From NCBI RefSeq assembly GCF_000710345.2, contig NZ_KL537414.1, positions 293,184-357,183 of the forward strand: 64,000 nucleotides of DNA. Reading direction: 5' to 3'. Numbering within the stretch: the first letter of the stretch is position 1; every line of letters begins with the position of its first letter. Shown here one piece after another: positions 36,855-45,548 of the stretch. The notes under the pieces were generated by a model. The model ran no database searches and had not been told where the DNA came from. It saw only the letters and a program-made list of their open reading frames with translations. Origin of the DNA: Curtobacterium sp. S6. GTDB lineage: Bacteria; Actinomycetota; Actinomycetes; Actinomycetales; Micrococcaceae. The position numbers were made by a program, and so were the translations under genes.

Positions 36855-37615
36855 TGGGTGACTCCACGGCAGCAACCAGTGCGGCGGGGGATTCCTTCGC
36901 TCGTCCCACCGTGACCGTCCTCGATTACGGCGCCGGCAACGTCCGATCGGTGGTCCGAGCCCTGGAGTCGGCCGGAGCCGACGTCGTGCTCTCGAAGTCC
37001 GAGCGAGACGTTCTGGGCGCCGACGGCCTGGTCGTTCCAGGCGTTGGGGCCTTCTCAGCTGTGATGGAATCGCTTCAAGCCGTGGGGGCGCCCAGGATGA
37101 TCGGACGTCGGATCGCCGGCGGTCGCCCCGTCCTCGGGATCTGTGTCGGGCTCCAGGTGTTCTTCGACAAAGGCGTCGAGCACGGCCGTGACACGGCGGG
37201 ACTCGGCGAATGGCCGGGTGTCGTGGAGAGGCTCCAGGCGGAGGTGGTCCCCCACATGGGGTGGAACCGCGTGGAACCGCCCGAGGGCTCCCGGCTCTTC
37301 GAGGGGATCGGTGACGAACGCTTCTACTTCGTCCATTCCTACGGGGTCCAGAAGTGGGCCTTCGACCAAACCATCGCCGAGATGACACCGCCTCAGGTCA
37401 CGTGGTCGGATCATGGTGGCCGTTTCATCGCGGCCGTCGAGAATGGCCCCCTCTCGGCGACGCAGTTCCACCCCGAAAAGTCTTCGGGAGCCGGCCTACG
37501 CTTGTTGCGCAACTGGCTGTCTACCCTTCCGCGAACGGGACGGTTGGACTCCGAGGGGAAACCCGTAGATCTCACGACCACACGTGATGCCCGAAAGGAT
37601 GCAACCGCCTCATGA
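36854..37615 (+). CDS. hisH: Imidazole glycerol phosphate synthase subunit HisH
   Basis: This 253-residue glutamine amidotransferase supplies ammonia to HisF. The nucleophile is Cys97 in GICVGLQ, and the His/Glu pair is at His206 and Glu208 in QFHPEKS. A C-terminal tail of about 30 residues after the fold has no assigned role. The ATG shares one base with the hisB stop. HisF is not in the window, so the partner subunit is encoded elsewhere. The stop overlaps a small membrane-protein gene by four bases. Confidence 0.95.
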   Translation: MGDSTAATSAAGDSFARPTVTVLDYGAGNVRSVVRALESAGADVVLSKSERDVLGADGLVVPGVGAFSAVMESLQAVGAPRMIGRRIAGGRPVLGICVGLQVFFDKGVEHGRDTAGLGEWPGVVERLQAEVVPHMGWNRVEPPEGSRLFEGIGDERFYFVHSYGVQKWAFDQTIAEMTPPQVTWSDHGGRFIAAVENGPLSATQFHPEKSSGAGLRLLRNWLSTLPRTGRLDSEGKPVDLTTTRDARKDATAS

Positions 37616-37779
37616 GTCCACTCGTCTCAGGGCTACTGCTCATGACCTTTGGCGCATTCCTCGCAGGAGGCGCCATCTCGTTCCGAAAACAGAAGATCAG
37701 CGTGATCGCCCAGGCGGTCTTGTGGATCCTGGCCGTGGCGAGTTTTGCCTACGGCTTCTACGTCACGACATTGGAGTAA
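37612..37779 (+). CDS. Small two-helix membrane protein inside the his operon
   Basis: This 55-residue frame begins at an ATG overlapping the hisH stop (ATGA) and ends 6 nt before priA. The translation has two hydrophobic segments (about residues 4-22 and 32-52) separated by a short basic loop (SFRKQKIS), so it should form a membrane hairpin. I do not recognise a named family. Tight spacing on both sides and the overlap at hisH support real expression. Its function is unknown; it may be unrelated to histidine synthesis. Confidence 0.75.
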   Translation: MSPLVSGLLLMTFGAFLAGGAISFRKQKISVIAQAVLWILAVASFAYGFYVTTLE

Positions 37780-37785
37780 TTCAGC

Positions 37786-38529
37786 ATGACCGACAACGCA
37801 CGATTGCAGCTCCTTCCGGCGGTGGACGTCGCCGACGGGCAAGCGGTCCGCCTGATTCAGGGCGAAGCCGGATCAGAGACGGGTTATGGGGACCCGGTCG
37901 ACGCGGCGCTGGCGTGGCAGGAGGCCGGCGCGGAGTGGCTGCACCTGGTCGACCTCGACGCGGCGTTTGGTCGCGGTAACAACCTCGATGTGCTCCAGCG
38001 GGTTTCGGAGCGGTTGGACATCCGTATCGAGATGTCCGGCGGGATTCGAGACGATGAATCCCTCGAACGCGCCCTTAAACTTCGTCCCGCTCGGATCAAT
38101 TTGGGAACGGCTGCGCTGGAAAATCCGGAGTGGACCCGTCGGGTCATCGCGGAGCACGGTGACGTCATCGCCGTGGGGTTGGACGTGCGCGGAACCACGC
38201 TGGCCGCGCGCGGATGGACCCAGGAAGGCGGGGATCTCTGGGAGGTCCTTGACCGCCTCAACGACGACGGTTGCGCACGCTACGTCGTCACCGACGTAAC
38301 CAAAGATGGCACGCTTCAGGGACCGAACACGCAGTTGCTGGCCGAGGTCGCTCGACGCACGGATAAGCCCGTCGTCGCCTCCGGCGGAATCTCCAGCTTG
38401 GAGGATATCCGGGCCCTCCGGGAGATGGTCGGTCACGGCGTCGAGGGAACTATCGTGGGCAAAGCCCTGTACGCCGGCAAATTTACGCTCGCGGAGGCCC
38501 TCGACGTCGCCGGTCGGCCGGTGCGCTGA
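37786..38529 (+). CDS. priA: Bifunctional HisA/TrpF isomerase PriA
   Basis: This 247-residue TIM-barrel isomerase acts on ProFAR in histidine synthesis and, in most actinobacteria, also on phosphoribosyl anthranilate in tryptophan synthesis. The catalytic aspartates are Asp14 (PAVDVADG) and Asp174 (DVTKDG), matching those known in PriA. Dual activity is inferred from the lineage and similarity; a dedicated trpF would argue against it, and none is in the window. The stop shares a base with the start of the next gene. Confidence 0.9.
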   Translation: MTDNARLQLLPAVDVADGQAVRLIQGEAGSETGYGDPVDAALAWQEAGAEWLHLVDLDAAFGRGNNLDVLQRVSERLDIRIEMSGGIRDDESLERALKLRPARINLGTAALENPEWTRRVIAEHGDVIAVGLDVRGTTLAARGWTQEGGDLWEVLDRLNDDGCARYVVTDVTKDGTLQGPNTQLLAEVARRTDKPVVASGGISSLEDIRALREMVGHGVEGTIVGKALYAGKFTLAEALDVAGRPVR

Positions 38530-39386
38530 TGTCCTCCCCGCGCGAGCTTCCCGAGCACATTAAGGCACAACTCCGGAGTGCGGGTAGGGAAACGGACACC
38601 GGCGGGCAAGCGTGGAAGGGTCGAAACCTCGGAGAGGGAACCTCGCACACCCACGCATTTCCCCAGGACGACGGCGCAACGCCGGCGGTCCTGGCCGAGG
38701 CGCTGGATCGTTTTGAACGAGGCGAAATCCCCGAAGAATCCATCGTCGACGCCCTCGCGGAGGTCCGGCTGTTCGTCCCCGTGGTGGCCGAGGTGTCACA
38801 ATCGCAGATCACCGATGATGGGTTGGTCGCCGACAAGGAGGCCGATATGGCCTTGGTGAGCATCGAGGCCCCGGACGGTCGTAAGGCCCTGCCCGTATTC
38901 ACCAGCGTCGATGCACTCTCCGCGTGGCACGACTCGGCGCGTCCCGTGGCCGCGGACTCCCGCAAGGTCGCCCTCTCGGCGGTCGAGGACGACAACCAGC
39001 TCCTCGTCGTGAACCCCGGGGGAGATATCACCTTCGTGGTCCGGCGTCCTGCCCTGTGGGCCATAGCCAAGGGGCACCGCTGGCGGCCTTCCTATTCGGA
39101 CCCGGACGTCATGACGGCCCTCGAAGACTGCGCGAAACCGGATCCTCAGATCTCATCGGTCGGAATGTTTCCGGGCCGCGGCGTCGGGTCGAGGGACCGA
39201 GCCGGCCGGATGCTTCCGGGTGGGGGACCGGGGCCGGAACTGAGTATTGAGCTGTCGGTGGTCCGGGGGCTGAATCAAGAGGAGCTCGATCGCGTGGTCG
39301 GGGCCTTCCAGCGCAATTTCTCCCAACACTCCCTGTTGGCCGAACGCGTTGATTCGGCGGATATTCGCATCCGACCGGCCGGATAG
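38529..39386 (+). CDS. SseB family protein
   Basis: This 285-residue soluble protein matches the SseB N-terminal domain through LRLFVPVVAE-type (here VRLFVPVV), a DMALVSIEAPDGRKALPVFTS strand pair and VLVVNPGG-type (LLVVNPGGDITFVV) segments. The function of SseB proteins is poorly defined. The gene overlaps the priA stop by one base, and this neighbour pair is conserved in actinobacteria. A terminator hairpin follows, shared with the convergent DUF1844 gene. Confidence 0.83.
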   Translation: MSSPRELPEHIKAQLRSAGRETDTGGQAWKGRNLGEGTSHTHAFPQDDGATPAVLAEALDRFERGEIPEESIVDALAEVRLFVPVVAEVSQSQITDDGLVADKEADMALVSIEAPDGRKALPVFTSVDALSAWHDSARPVAADSRKVALSAVEDDNQLLVVNPGGDITFVVRRPALWAIAKGHRWRPSYSDPDVMTALEDCAKPDPQISSVGMFPGRGVGSRDRAGRMLPGGGPGPELSIELSVVRGLNQEELDRVVGAFQRNFSQHSLLAERVDSADIRIRPAG

Positions 39387-39432
39387 CGCGGGACCGACGG
39401 CCGCGACCCATCGCCAGGCTTCAGGACGTGAG

Positions 39433-39468
39433 AAGGTCCCGTTGGTTCGATGACCAACGGGACCTTTT
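39433..39468. terminator. Bidirectional terminator between sseB-like and DUF1844 genes
   Basis: A 14-bp stem AAGGTCCCGTTGGT/ACCAACGGGACCTT with a 6-nt loop has a TT run on the right strand. The genes on either side converge. Confidence 0.87.
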
Positions 39469-39492
39469 CTGATGTGAGAAGTGGGCGGGGTG

Positions 39493-39945
39493 TCAGAAAA
39501 CGGGGCCGGTGAATTTCTCTCCCGGGCCCTGCCCCGGAGCATCCGGGGCGATGGAGGCTTCGCGGAAGGCCAACTGAAGTGATCGCAGGCCATCCCGGAG
39601 CGGGCCGGCATGCTGAGACCCGATTTCGGGTGCGGCGGCCGTCACCAGCCCGGCGAGGGCGGTGATGAGTTTGCGGGCTTCGTCCAGGTCTTTGACGTCG
39701 TCGGCGTCGTCTTCGGCCGCGAGACCGCATTTGACGGCGGCCGCGCTCATCATGTGAACCGCCGAGGTGGTGATGACTTCAACCGCGGCGACGTCGGCGA
39801 TGTCTCGCATCTGCTGCCCGATCGCGGCGATTTCGGCCTCGGAAGGTTCCCGCGTCGTCGCGTCCGCGTCGGCCTCGGGGAAGCGGAAGGTATTCTCGGC
39901 GGACTCGTCGGGGGCGGAATCCTGAGATGATGAATTGGTGCTCAT
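39493..39945 (-). CDS. DUF1844 domain protein
   Basis: This 150-residue protein has an acidic, Ser/Thr-rich N-terminus and a helical DUF1844 domain (from about residue 40, AAIGQQMRDIADVAAVEVITTSAVHMMSAAAVKCGL... in short segments). The family is common in actinobacteria next to infC and its function is unknown. The ATG at 39945 has an AGAGG ribosome-binding site; the frame extends to 40056, but that part is low-complexity. It is divergent from infC and converges on the SseB-like gene. Confidence 0.83.
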   Translation of the reverse strand: MSTNSSSQDSAPDESAENTFRFPEADADATTREPSEAEIAAIGQQMRDIADVAAVEVITTSAVHMMSAAAVKCGLAAEDDADDVKDLDEARKLITALAGLVTAAAPEIGSQHAGPLRDGLRSLQLAFREASIAPDAPGQGPGEKFTGPVF

Positions 39946-40035
39946 GCCCTCTAGCTTCCCACATCGTCCGGGTTCGCAGGGCCACGTCGTGCCTTGTTGT
40001 TGTGGATCACCCTGGGATCCGTCGTGGGGATGGTG

Positions 40036-40041
40036 TATAGT
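40036..40041 (+). promoter_or_regulatory. Possible -10 of the infC operon (TATAGT)
   Basis: TATAGT in the 316-nt gap 39946-40261 is the best -10 candidate for the infC operon. I see no convincing -35. It would give a leader of about 215 nt that contains the terminator hairpin at 40170. Confidence 0.45.
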
Positions 40042-40169
40042 ATTGAGGAGTTTCAAGCGGAGACTCGTCTCCCACCCGCGACCATCGATGCGATGGCCGG
40101 GTCACGGCCCGGTCCATCGGGTGCCTTGTGTGGTTACACAGGGTATTCCGTCGTGGAAAATTGGGTGTG

Positions 40170-40202
40170 TGCCTCCGTTTGATCGTGACGGAGGCATTTT
40201 TT
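40170..40202 (+). terminator. Attenuator-like terminator in the infC leader
   Basis: A 9-bp stem TGCCTCCGT/ACGGAGGCA with a 9-nt loop is followed by a six-T run, 60 nt before infC and downstream of the likely promoter. This position suggests regulated readthrough into the infC-rpmI-rplT operon, as in L20/IF3 leaders of other bacteria. The alternative antiterminator pairing was not resolved. Confidence 0.75.
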
Positions 40203-40261
40203 GTGTCCGTGACACGTAGTAAGACCAAGATGGGGAAACCCACTAACCACAGGAGTGCCAC

Positions 40262-40972
40262 ATTAGCGATCCACGCATCAATGACCGTATCCGCGTCCCG
40301 GAAGTCCGACTGGTAGGCCCCAGCGGTGAACAGGTCGGGATTGTCCGCGTAGAAGACGCCCTGCGTCTGGCGCGCGAATCGGATCTTGATCTGGTCGAGG
40401 TAGCACCGTCCGCGAAACCGCCGGTATGCAAGCTCATGGACTTCGGTAAGTACAAGTACGAAGCCGCCGTCAAGGCTCGCGAGTCCCGTCGGAACCAGAC
40501 GAACACGGTGCTCAAGGAGATCCGTTTCCGTCTGAAGATCGATTCCCACGACTACGAAACCAAGGTCGGACACGCCAAGCGTTTCCTGGCCGCAGGCGAC
40601 AAGGTCAAGGCAATGATCCAGTTCCGCGGCCGTGAGCAGCAGCGCCCCGAGATGGGCGTTCGCTTGCTGGAGCGCATGGCCGACGATCTGGCCGAGGTCG
40701 GGACCGTCGAGTCCAACCCCCGCCAGGATGGCCGCAACATGGTCATGGTGATCGGCCCTCTGCGCAATAAGGCGGAAGCGCGTGCGCAGGCACGTCGCGA
40801 GCAGAAGCAACAAGGCGGTGGCCGAAAGACACGCGAACGCGTGGACACGACCACTGCCGAGCCCGTGTCGAACAGCATGGCCGATGCCATGCCGGCCGAG
40901 CTCAAAGACCAGGCCAAGGCGCAGGAATCCGCTCCGTCGGACGCGCCGAAGCCGGGTCCCGCAGCTAACTAA
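40262..40972 (+). CDS. infC: Translation initiation factor IF-3
   Basis: This 236-residue factor prevents early subunit joining and proofreads start codons. It starts at ATT, like infC of many bacteria, after AGGAG (40251-40255). The residues from ATT ([19 protein letters not shown]) match the conserved IF-3 N-domain, so the internal ATG at 40436 would drop the whole first domain. The linker and C-domain (MDFGKYKYE, then IRFRLKID) follow, with a long low-complexity tail. The rare start lets IF-3 repress its own synthesis. rpmI and rplT are downstream. Confidence 0.96.
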   Translation: MSDPRINDRIRVPEVRLVGPSGEQVGIVRVEDALRLARESDLDLVEVAPSAKPPVCKLMDFGKYKYEAAVKARESRRNQTNTVLKEIRFRLKIDSHDYETKVGHAKRFLAAGDKVKAMIQFRGREQQRPEMGVRLLERMADDLAEVGTVESNPRQDGRNMVMVIGPLRNKAEARAQARREQKQQGGGRKTRERVDTTTAEPVSNSMADAMPAELKDQAKAQESAPSDAPKPGPAAN

Positions 40973-41113
40973 GGACCGCCCGATCGGGTAACCGACGGGG
41001 TGGGGGACGAGTTTTCCCACATGGTTTCGCCAGCAGCGGCCTGGACGGTCGTTGCAAGCCCACCCGGGTGCCCGAAAGGGCCACGGGGACAGAACGTAAG
41101 GAGAACGGCAGAT

Positions 41114-41308
41114 ATGCCGAAGCAGAAGACTCACTCTGGTGCCAAGAAGCGCTTCAAGCTGACCGGATCGGGAAAGGTCAAGCGTCAGCAGGCTAACCGC
41201 CGCCACTACCTGGAGCACAAGTCCTCCCGCCTGACGCGTCGCCTCGCGAGCGACCAGATCGTCACGGGCGGCCAGGCCAAGGTCATCAAGAAGATGCTGA
41301 CCAAGTAG
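41114..41308 (+). CDS. rpmI: 50S ribosomal protein L35
   Basis: This 64-residue, very basic protein is large-subunit protein bL35. The [21 protein letters not shown] opening (in 20-residue limits, [20 protein letters not shown]) is unmistakable. The ATG at 41114 follows TAAGGAGA. The frame is open 114 nt upstream but has no coding likeness there. Confidence 0.97.
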   Translation: MPKQKTHSGAKKRFKLTGSGKVKRQQANRRHYLEHKSSRLTRRLASDQIVTGGQAKVIKKMLTK

Positions 41309-41398
41309 TCCTCCGGACCTTCGCGGAATACCACCGCAACCACTGAATTTTTGTACGGGCCTGTCGAATCGGCCCGGTGAACAGTTAGGAGTACACAC

Positions 41399-41779
41399 GT
41401 GGCACGTGTGAAGCGGGCGGTCAACGCCCACAAGAAGCGTCGTACAACCCTGGACCGCGCGTCCGGCTACCGCGGACAGCGTTCGCGCCTGTACCGGAAG
41501 GCCAAAGAGCAGGTCACCCACTCGCTCGTTTACAGCTACGACCACCGCCGCAAGAAGAAGGGCGACTTCCGTCGTCTGTGGATCCAGCGCATCAACGCTG
41601 CCGCTCGCGCGCAGGGCCTGACCTACAACCGTTTCATCCAGGGCCTCAAGGCCGCGGAGGTTGAGGTGGATCGCCGTATGCTGGCCGAGCTGGCCGTCAA
41701 CGAGCCGACCGCATTCAACGCCCTCGTGGACATCGCCAAGAAGAGCCTCCCCGAAGACACTTCGGCCCAGGCCGCTTAA
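41399..41779 (+). CDS. rplT: 50S ribosomal protein L20
   Basis: This 126-residue basic protein is bL20, an early assembly protein that in other bacteria represses the infC-rpmI-rplT operon. The opening [14 protein letters not shown] and the ATTRF-type core (here [18 protein letters not shown]) identify it. The GTG start follows TAGGAG. A strong hairpin terminator follows, ending the operon. Confidence 0.98.
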   Translation: MARVKRAVNAHKKRRTTLDRASGYRGQRSRLYRKAKEQVTHSLVYSYDHRRKKKGDFRRLWIQRINAAARAQGLTYNRFIQGLKAAEVEVDRRMLAELAVNEPTAFNALVDIAKKSLPEDTSAQAA

Positions 41780-41816
41780 GGCATTTCGGGCCAGGCCCGG
41801 AGCCTCGCCGGCTAAC

Positions 41817-41865
41817 AAAGACGCCGCCGCACCCATCCGCTCGTGATGGGTGCGGCGGCGTCTTT
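41817..41865 (+). terminator. Rho-independent terminator after rplT
   Basis: A 21-bp GC-rich stem beginning AAAGACGCCGCCGCACCCATC closes a 7-nt loop and ends in a short T-run. Confidence 0.9.
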
Positions 41866-41901
41866 GCACCCGTCGGCGGGGCACTGGTGCCGGCCGTCGG
41901 G

Positions 41902-41907
41902 TAGCCT
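41902..41907 (+). promoter_or_regulatory. -10 hexamer TAGCCT of a leaderless RNA methyltransferase gene
   Basis: TAGCCT ends 6 nt before the GTG at 41914, with no ribosome-binding site. Confidence 0.5.
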
Positions 41908-41913
41908 GACACA

Positions 41914-42846
41914 GTGGATATCTTCGACGCACTTTCTCGTGAACGCACACTCATCAATCCCACGGCCGACCGGGTCAAGGATGTGGCGGCCTTGGCGCGC
42001 CCCCGGACCCGGGGGAAGAAAGGGCTGTTCGTCGTCGAAGGCCCGCAGGGCGTACGGGAAGCGCTCATCGCACATCGACGGCGCCCGATCATCGACGCTC
42101 TGTACGTGACCGAGCGCGCGCTCGAGCGTCACGACGACCTGGCCGAGGCCATCGCCGAAGCCGAGGGCAGCCCCGCGCCTTCTGCCGGCGGCAAATCGCG
42201 CAAAGTATTCATCCGACTGGTGACCGACGAGGTGCTCGACGCGATGTCTGACGCCCTGACCCCGCAGGGCGTGCTGGCCGTGGCCCACATCGAACCGAGC
42301 CTGAGCACGGACCCCTGGGCCGAGGGAGCCGAACCCGGTCTCTTGGCGGCCCTGGTCCGGGTCCAAGATCCGGGAAATGCGGGCACGCTGATTCGCGCCG
42401 CCGATGCGGCCGGCGCCCACGCCGTCGTGGCGACTCAGGGGAGCGTCGACGTGCTCAACCCGAAGACCGTCCGGTCTACGGCGGGTTCGCTCTTTCACCT
42501 CCCGGTGATTCACGGCATGGAGATTCACGAACTCGTCGGCCGGGCCCGATCGGCGGGAATGCAGATTCTCGCCGCGGATGGGTATGGCGACCACAACCTC
42601 GACGACCTGGCGGATCGCGCGGCAGAAGACCGCGCGGGGCACACTCCGTTGCGCTCGGAGGGCCCGGACCTCAGGCGACCCACGCTCTGGCTCTTCGGCA
42701 ACGAGGCCCAGGGGCTGACGCGCCAGGAAAAGCTTTTCGCCGACGCCCGGGTCGCGGTTCCCGTGTACGGAAATGCGGAGTCGCTCAACGTGTCCACGGC
42801 GGCGACCGTGTGCCTCTACGCGACCGCACGCGCACGACGCCCGTAG
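41914..42846 (+). CDS. TrmH/SpoU-family RNA methyltransferase
   Basis: This 310-residue protein should 2'-O-methylate a ribose in rRNA or tRNA. The C-terminal knotted SPOUT domain has NPKTVRSTAGSLFHLPV, LWLFGNEAQGLTRQE and VPVYGNAESLNVSTAATVCLYATARAR-type motifs (in short, ESLNVSTAA). The N-terminal substrate-binding part resembles 23S rRNA enzymes such as TsnR/RlmB; the target base is not evident. The GTG start follows the leaderless pattern. Confidence 0.88.
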   Translation: MDIFDALSRERTLINPTADRVKDVAALARPRTRGKKGLFVVEGPQGVREALIAHRRRPIIDALYVTERALERHDDLAEAIAEAEGSPAPSAGGKSRKVFIRLVTDEVLDAMSDALTPQGVLAVAHIEPSLSTDPWAEGAEPGLLAALVRVQDPGNAGTLIRAADAAGAHAVVATQGSVDVLNPKTVRSTAGSLFHLPVIHGMEIHELVGRARSAGMQILAADGYGDHNLDDLADRAAEDRAGHTPLRSEGPDLRRPTLWLFGNEAQGLTRQEKLFADARVAVPVYGNAESLNVSTAATVCLYATARARRP

Positions 42847-42900
42847 CCTGCGGGGCAATCCGCCTCGAATCCACGAACCGAACGGAACAGAAGGAACCAC

Positions 42901-43860
42901 ATGGCCGATCACGGCGGAAATAAAGCGATCTTCGCGGCTCTGGGCGCAAACCTTGGCATCGCGATCCTGAAATTCGGGGCGTTCCTGCTCACCAAGTCCT
43001 CGTCGATGCTCGCCGAATCGATCCATTCCGTGGCCGATACCGGAAATCAGGTGCTCCTGCTGATCGGTGGGAAGGCCTCAAAAAAGAAGGCGGACGACGA
43101 GCATCAATTCGGGCACGGGCAGAACCGGTACATCTACGCATTTCTCGTCTCGATCGTCATGTTCAGTCTTGGCGGGTTGTTCTCGCTGTATGAGGGATGG
43201 GAGAAATGGCACGAACCTCACGGCATCGATTCCTGGGCCTGGGTTCCGATCGTGGTGCTGGTCGGGTCCATTCTCTTGGAAGGCCGTTCCTTCCTCGTGG
43301 CGAACAAGGAAGCCCAGTCCACGCGGGGTAAGCGCTCGTGGATCGGCTATCTTCGGGCGGCGAAGTCTCCGGAACTTCCCGTCGTCATGCTGGAAGACGC
43401 CGCGGCCGTGACCGGCCTGGTCCTCGCGCTGATCGGCGTCGTGATGACGGTCGTGACCGGCGACGGCCGATGGGACGCGGCGGGATCGGGCGCCATCGGC
43501 GTTCTCCTCGTCGTGGTCGCCATCTTCCTCGCCGTGGAGATCAAGTCTCTGCTGGTGGGCGAGTCCGCGTCTGCCGAGACCGACCGGCGCATCCGCGAGG
43601 CGATCGACACCCAGCGGGGCATCGGTCTGATTCACCTGAAGACCATGCACCTGGGCCCCGACGAACTGCTCGTGGCGGCCAAGATCTCGGTGCAGAAGGC
43701 CGACGTGAGCGCGGAGCAACTCGTCGACGCGATCAACGCGACCGAGGCCAGGATCCGCGATGCCGTGTCGCAGGCACGCATGGTGTACATCGAGCCGGAT
43801 ATCTACCGGGACGACTACGAATCCACGACGGGCGCTCCCGCCCAAGAGGAAGAGGATTAA
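42901..43860 (+). CDS. Cation diffusion facilitator family metal transporter
   Basis: This 319-residue protein should export divalent metals (Zn, Co, Fe or Mn) from the cytoplasm in exchange for protons. It has six predicted membrane helices and a C-terminal cytoplasmic domain. Metal-site motifs are ESIHSVADTGNQ in helix 2 and LEDAAAVTG in helix 5. The ion cannot be read from the sequence. An AAGGA ribosome-binding site precedes the ATG. The Nudix gene begins 3 nt after the stop. Confidence 0.9.
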   Translation: MADHGGNKAIFAALGANLGIAILKFGAFLLTKSSSMLAESIHSVADTGNQVLLLIGGKASKKKADDEHQFGHGQNRYIYAFLVSIVMFSLGGLFSLYEGWEKWHEPHGIDSWAWVPIVVLVGSILLEGRSFLVANKEAQSTRGKRSWIGYLRAAKSPELPVVMLEDAAAVTGLVLALIGVVMTVVTGDGRWDAAGSGAIGVLLVVVAIFLAVEIKSLLVGESASAETDRRIREAIDTQRGIGLIHLKTMHLGPDELLVAAKISVQKADVSAEQLVDAINATEARIRDAVSQARMVYIEPDIYRDDYESTTGAPAQEEED

Positions 43861-43863
43861 CGC

Positions 43864-44301
43864 ATGGCGGATGTGCGCGATTTTCCCGTCCAGGTGGTCG
43901 GAGCGGCCCTGGTCGACGACCTCGATACTCCCAGGCGTCTCTTGGTGGCCCGACGCTCCGCCCCGGCCGAGCTCCGAGGGCTCTGGGAATTCCCCGGCGG
44001 GAAGGTCGAAGCCGGGGAAGACGTCCGCGACGCCCTCCGGCGGGAGCTACGCGAAGAGCTCGGCATAGAAGCGAAACTCGGCGACGAAGTCACCGGGCCC
44101 CACCCGCAAGGTTGGCCGCTGAACGAGCGGCTCGCCCTCCGGGTCTTCATCGGGACGGTGGCCTCCGGGGAACCTCGGCCGTTGGAAGACCACAGTGAGC
44201 TGAGCTGGCACGGGCTCGACGACCAGGCCGGGTTGCTCGGCCTGGCGTGGATCCCCGCGGATTACCCGATCGTTGAGGCATTGATCCACAGGTTGGCCTG
44301 A
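43864..44301 (+). CDS. MutT-type Nudix hydrolase (8-oxo-dGTPase candidate)
   Basis: This 145-residue protein has a complete Nudix box at about 46-68, with GKVEAGE and RELREELG. The WEFPGGKVEAGE context is typical of MutT enzymes that remove oxidised dGTP, though other nucleotides are possible. It lies 3 nt after the metal exporter gene and should share its transcript. Confidence 0.9.
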   Translation: MADVRDFPVQVVGAALVDDLDTPRRLLVARRSAPAELRGLWEFPGGKVEAGEDVRDALRRELREELGIEAKLGDEVTGPHPQGWPLNERLALRVFIGTVASGEPRPLEDHSELSWHGLDDQAGLLGLAWIPADYPIVEALIHRLA

Positions 44302-44414
44302 CCCGGACGCACATCCACTAGACTGGATGTGCTCGAGGAGGCCCGATCCGAACGACGGATGCATCGCTCGGGTCGCACCCCCACTAGTCGACTGTCACAA
44401 GAGATGAGTTGTTC

Positions 44415-45545
44415 ATGACTGAAGCGTCGCCGGAGAGCGCCGTGCCGTCCGCGGGACCGGACCCCGTGCTGGAGGATCTGGCACGAGTTCTGGAAAACGA
44501 TCCGGAAGGGGGGCTGGAACGCGTACGAGCGGCCTTCGCGGCCGAAACGCAACAGGCCCTCGAGAGCATCGAAGCCCATACCCCGGACTTCGAGTCCCTC
44601 AAGCAAGTTCGGCTCCGATTTACCGGCGAGAAGTCAGGCGTCTCGGCCGCCAATAAGCACATGCGGTCGTTGCCCAATGAATACAAGAAGGAGATCGGTC
44701 AGCTCCTGGGGCAGACCCGAGGGCGTATCACTCAGGCGCTCGAGGCCCGAAACGAGGTCCTCGAGGCGGAGCACGCCGAGCGGATCCTCGTGGAAGAGGC
44801 CGTGGACGTCACCTCGAGCGAGGGCCGCCGAGGCATCGGCGGGCGTCACCCCGTCTCCACGCTGCAGGAACGCGCGGCCGACATCTTCGTCTCGATGGGA
44901 TGGGAAGTCGAGGACGGCCCTGAAGTCGAGTCGGAGTGGTTCAACTTCGACTCCCTGAATTTCAAGCCGGACCACCCGGCCCGGGAACTCCAAGACACGT
45001 TCTTCGTCGACCCCGTCGACGCCCACCTGGTCTTGCGGACCCACACGTCGCCGGTTCAAATGCGTGCGCTGCACAAGCGCGATGTGCCCCTGTACATCGT
45101 GTGCCCCGGGCGGGTCTACCGGACCGATGAACTTGACGCCACGCACACCCCCGTCTTCACGCAGATCGAGGGCCTGGCGGTGGATCGCGGGCTGACCATG
45201 GCCGACCTGAAGGGAACGCTGGAGCACTTCGCCCGGCAGATGTTCGGACCCGAGGCGCAGATCCGCCTGCGTCCGCATTACTTCCCCTTCACGGAGCCGT
45301 CGGCCGAGATGGACGTGTGGGTTCCCCATGCCAAGGGCGGGCCCCAATGGATCGAGTGGGGCGGTTGCGGCATGGTTCACCCGAACGTCCTTCGAGCCGG
45401 CGGCGTAGACCCGGAGAAGTATTCGGGATTCGCCTTCGGAATGGGCATCGAACGGACGCTCATGTTCCGCAACGGCGTGACCGACATGCGCGACATGATC
45501 GAAGGCGATATCCGCTTCAGCGAACATTTTGGGATGGAGATTTAA
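44415..45545 (+). CDS. pheS: Phenylalanyl-tRNA synthetase alpha subunit
   Basis: This 376-residue class II subunit holds the catalytic core that charges tRNA-Phe. After an N-terminal coiled coil (about residues 15-110) come motif 2 ([18 protein letters not shown]) and motif 3 ([13 protein letters not shown]). The ATG at 44415 was preferred over a TTG six bases earlier. A -10-like TAGACT (44319-44324) would give an 80-nt leader with a small hairpin but no T-box motif. pheT follows by 3 nt. Confidence 0.97.
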   Translation: MTEASPESAVPSAGPDPVLEDLARVLENDPEGGLERVRAAFAAETQQALESIEAHTPDFESLKQVRLRFTGEKSGVSAANKHMRSLPNEYKKEIGQLLGQTRGRITQALEARNEVLEAEHAERILVEEAVDVTSSEGRRGIGGRHPVSTLQERAADIFVSMGWEVEDGPEVESEWFNFDSLNFKPDHPARELQDTFFVDPVDAHLVLRTHTSPVQMRALHKRDVPLYIVCPGRVYRTDELDATHTPVFTQIEGLAVDRGLTMADLKGTLEHFARQMFGPEAQIRLRPHYFPFTEPSAEMDVWVPHAKGGPQWIEWGGCGMVHPNVLRAGGVDPEKYSGFAFGMGIERTLMFRNGVTDMRDMIEGDIRFSEHFGMEI

Positions 45546-45548
45546 GGA

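Noticed and set aside
40436..40972. A start for infC at the ATG of MDFGKYKYE.
   Set aside because: It would delete the N-domain of IF-3, which is fully conserved from the ATT at 40262.
44301..44414. A T-box riboswitch before pheST.
   Set aside because: The conserved T-box bulge sequence is missing and the leader is too short.
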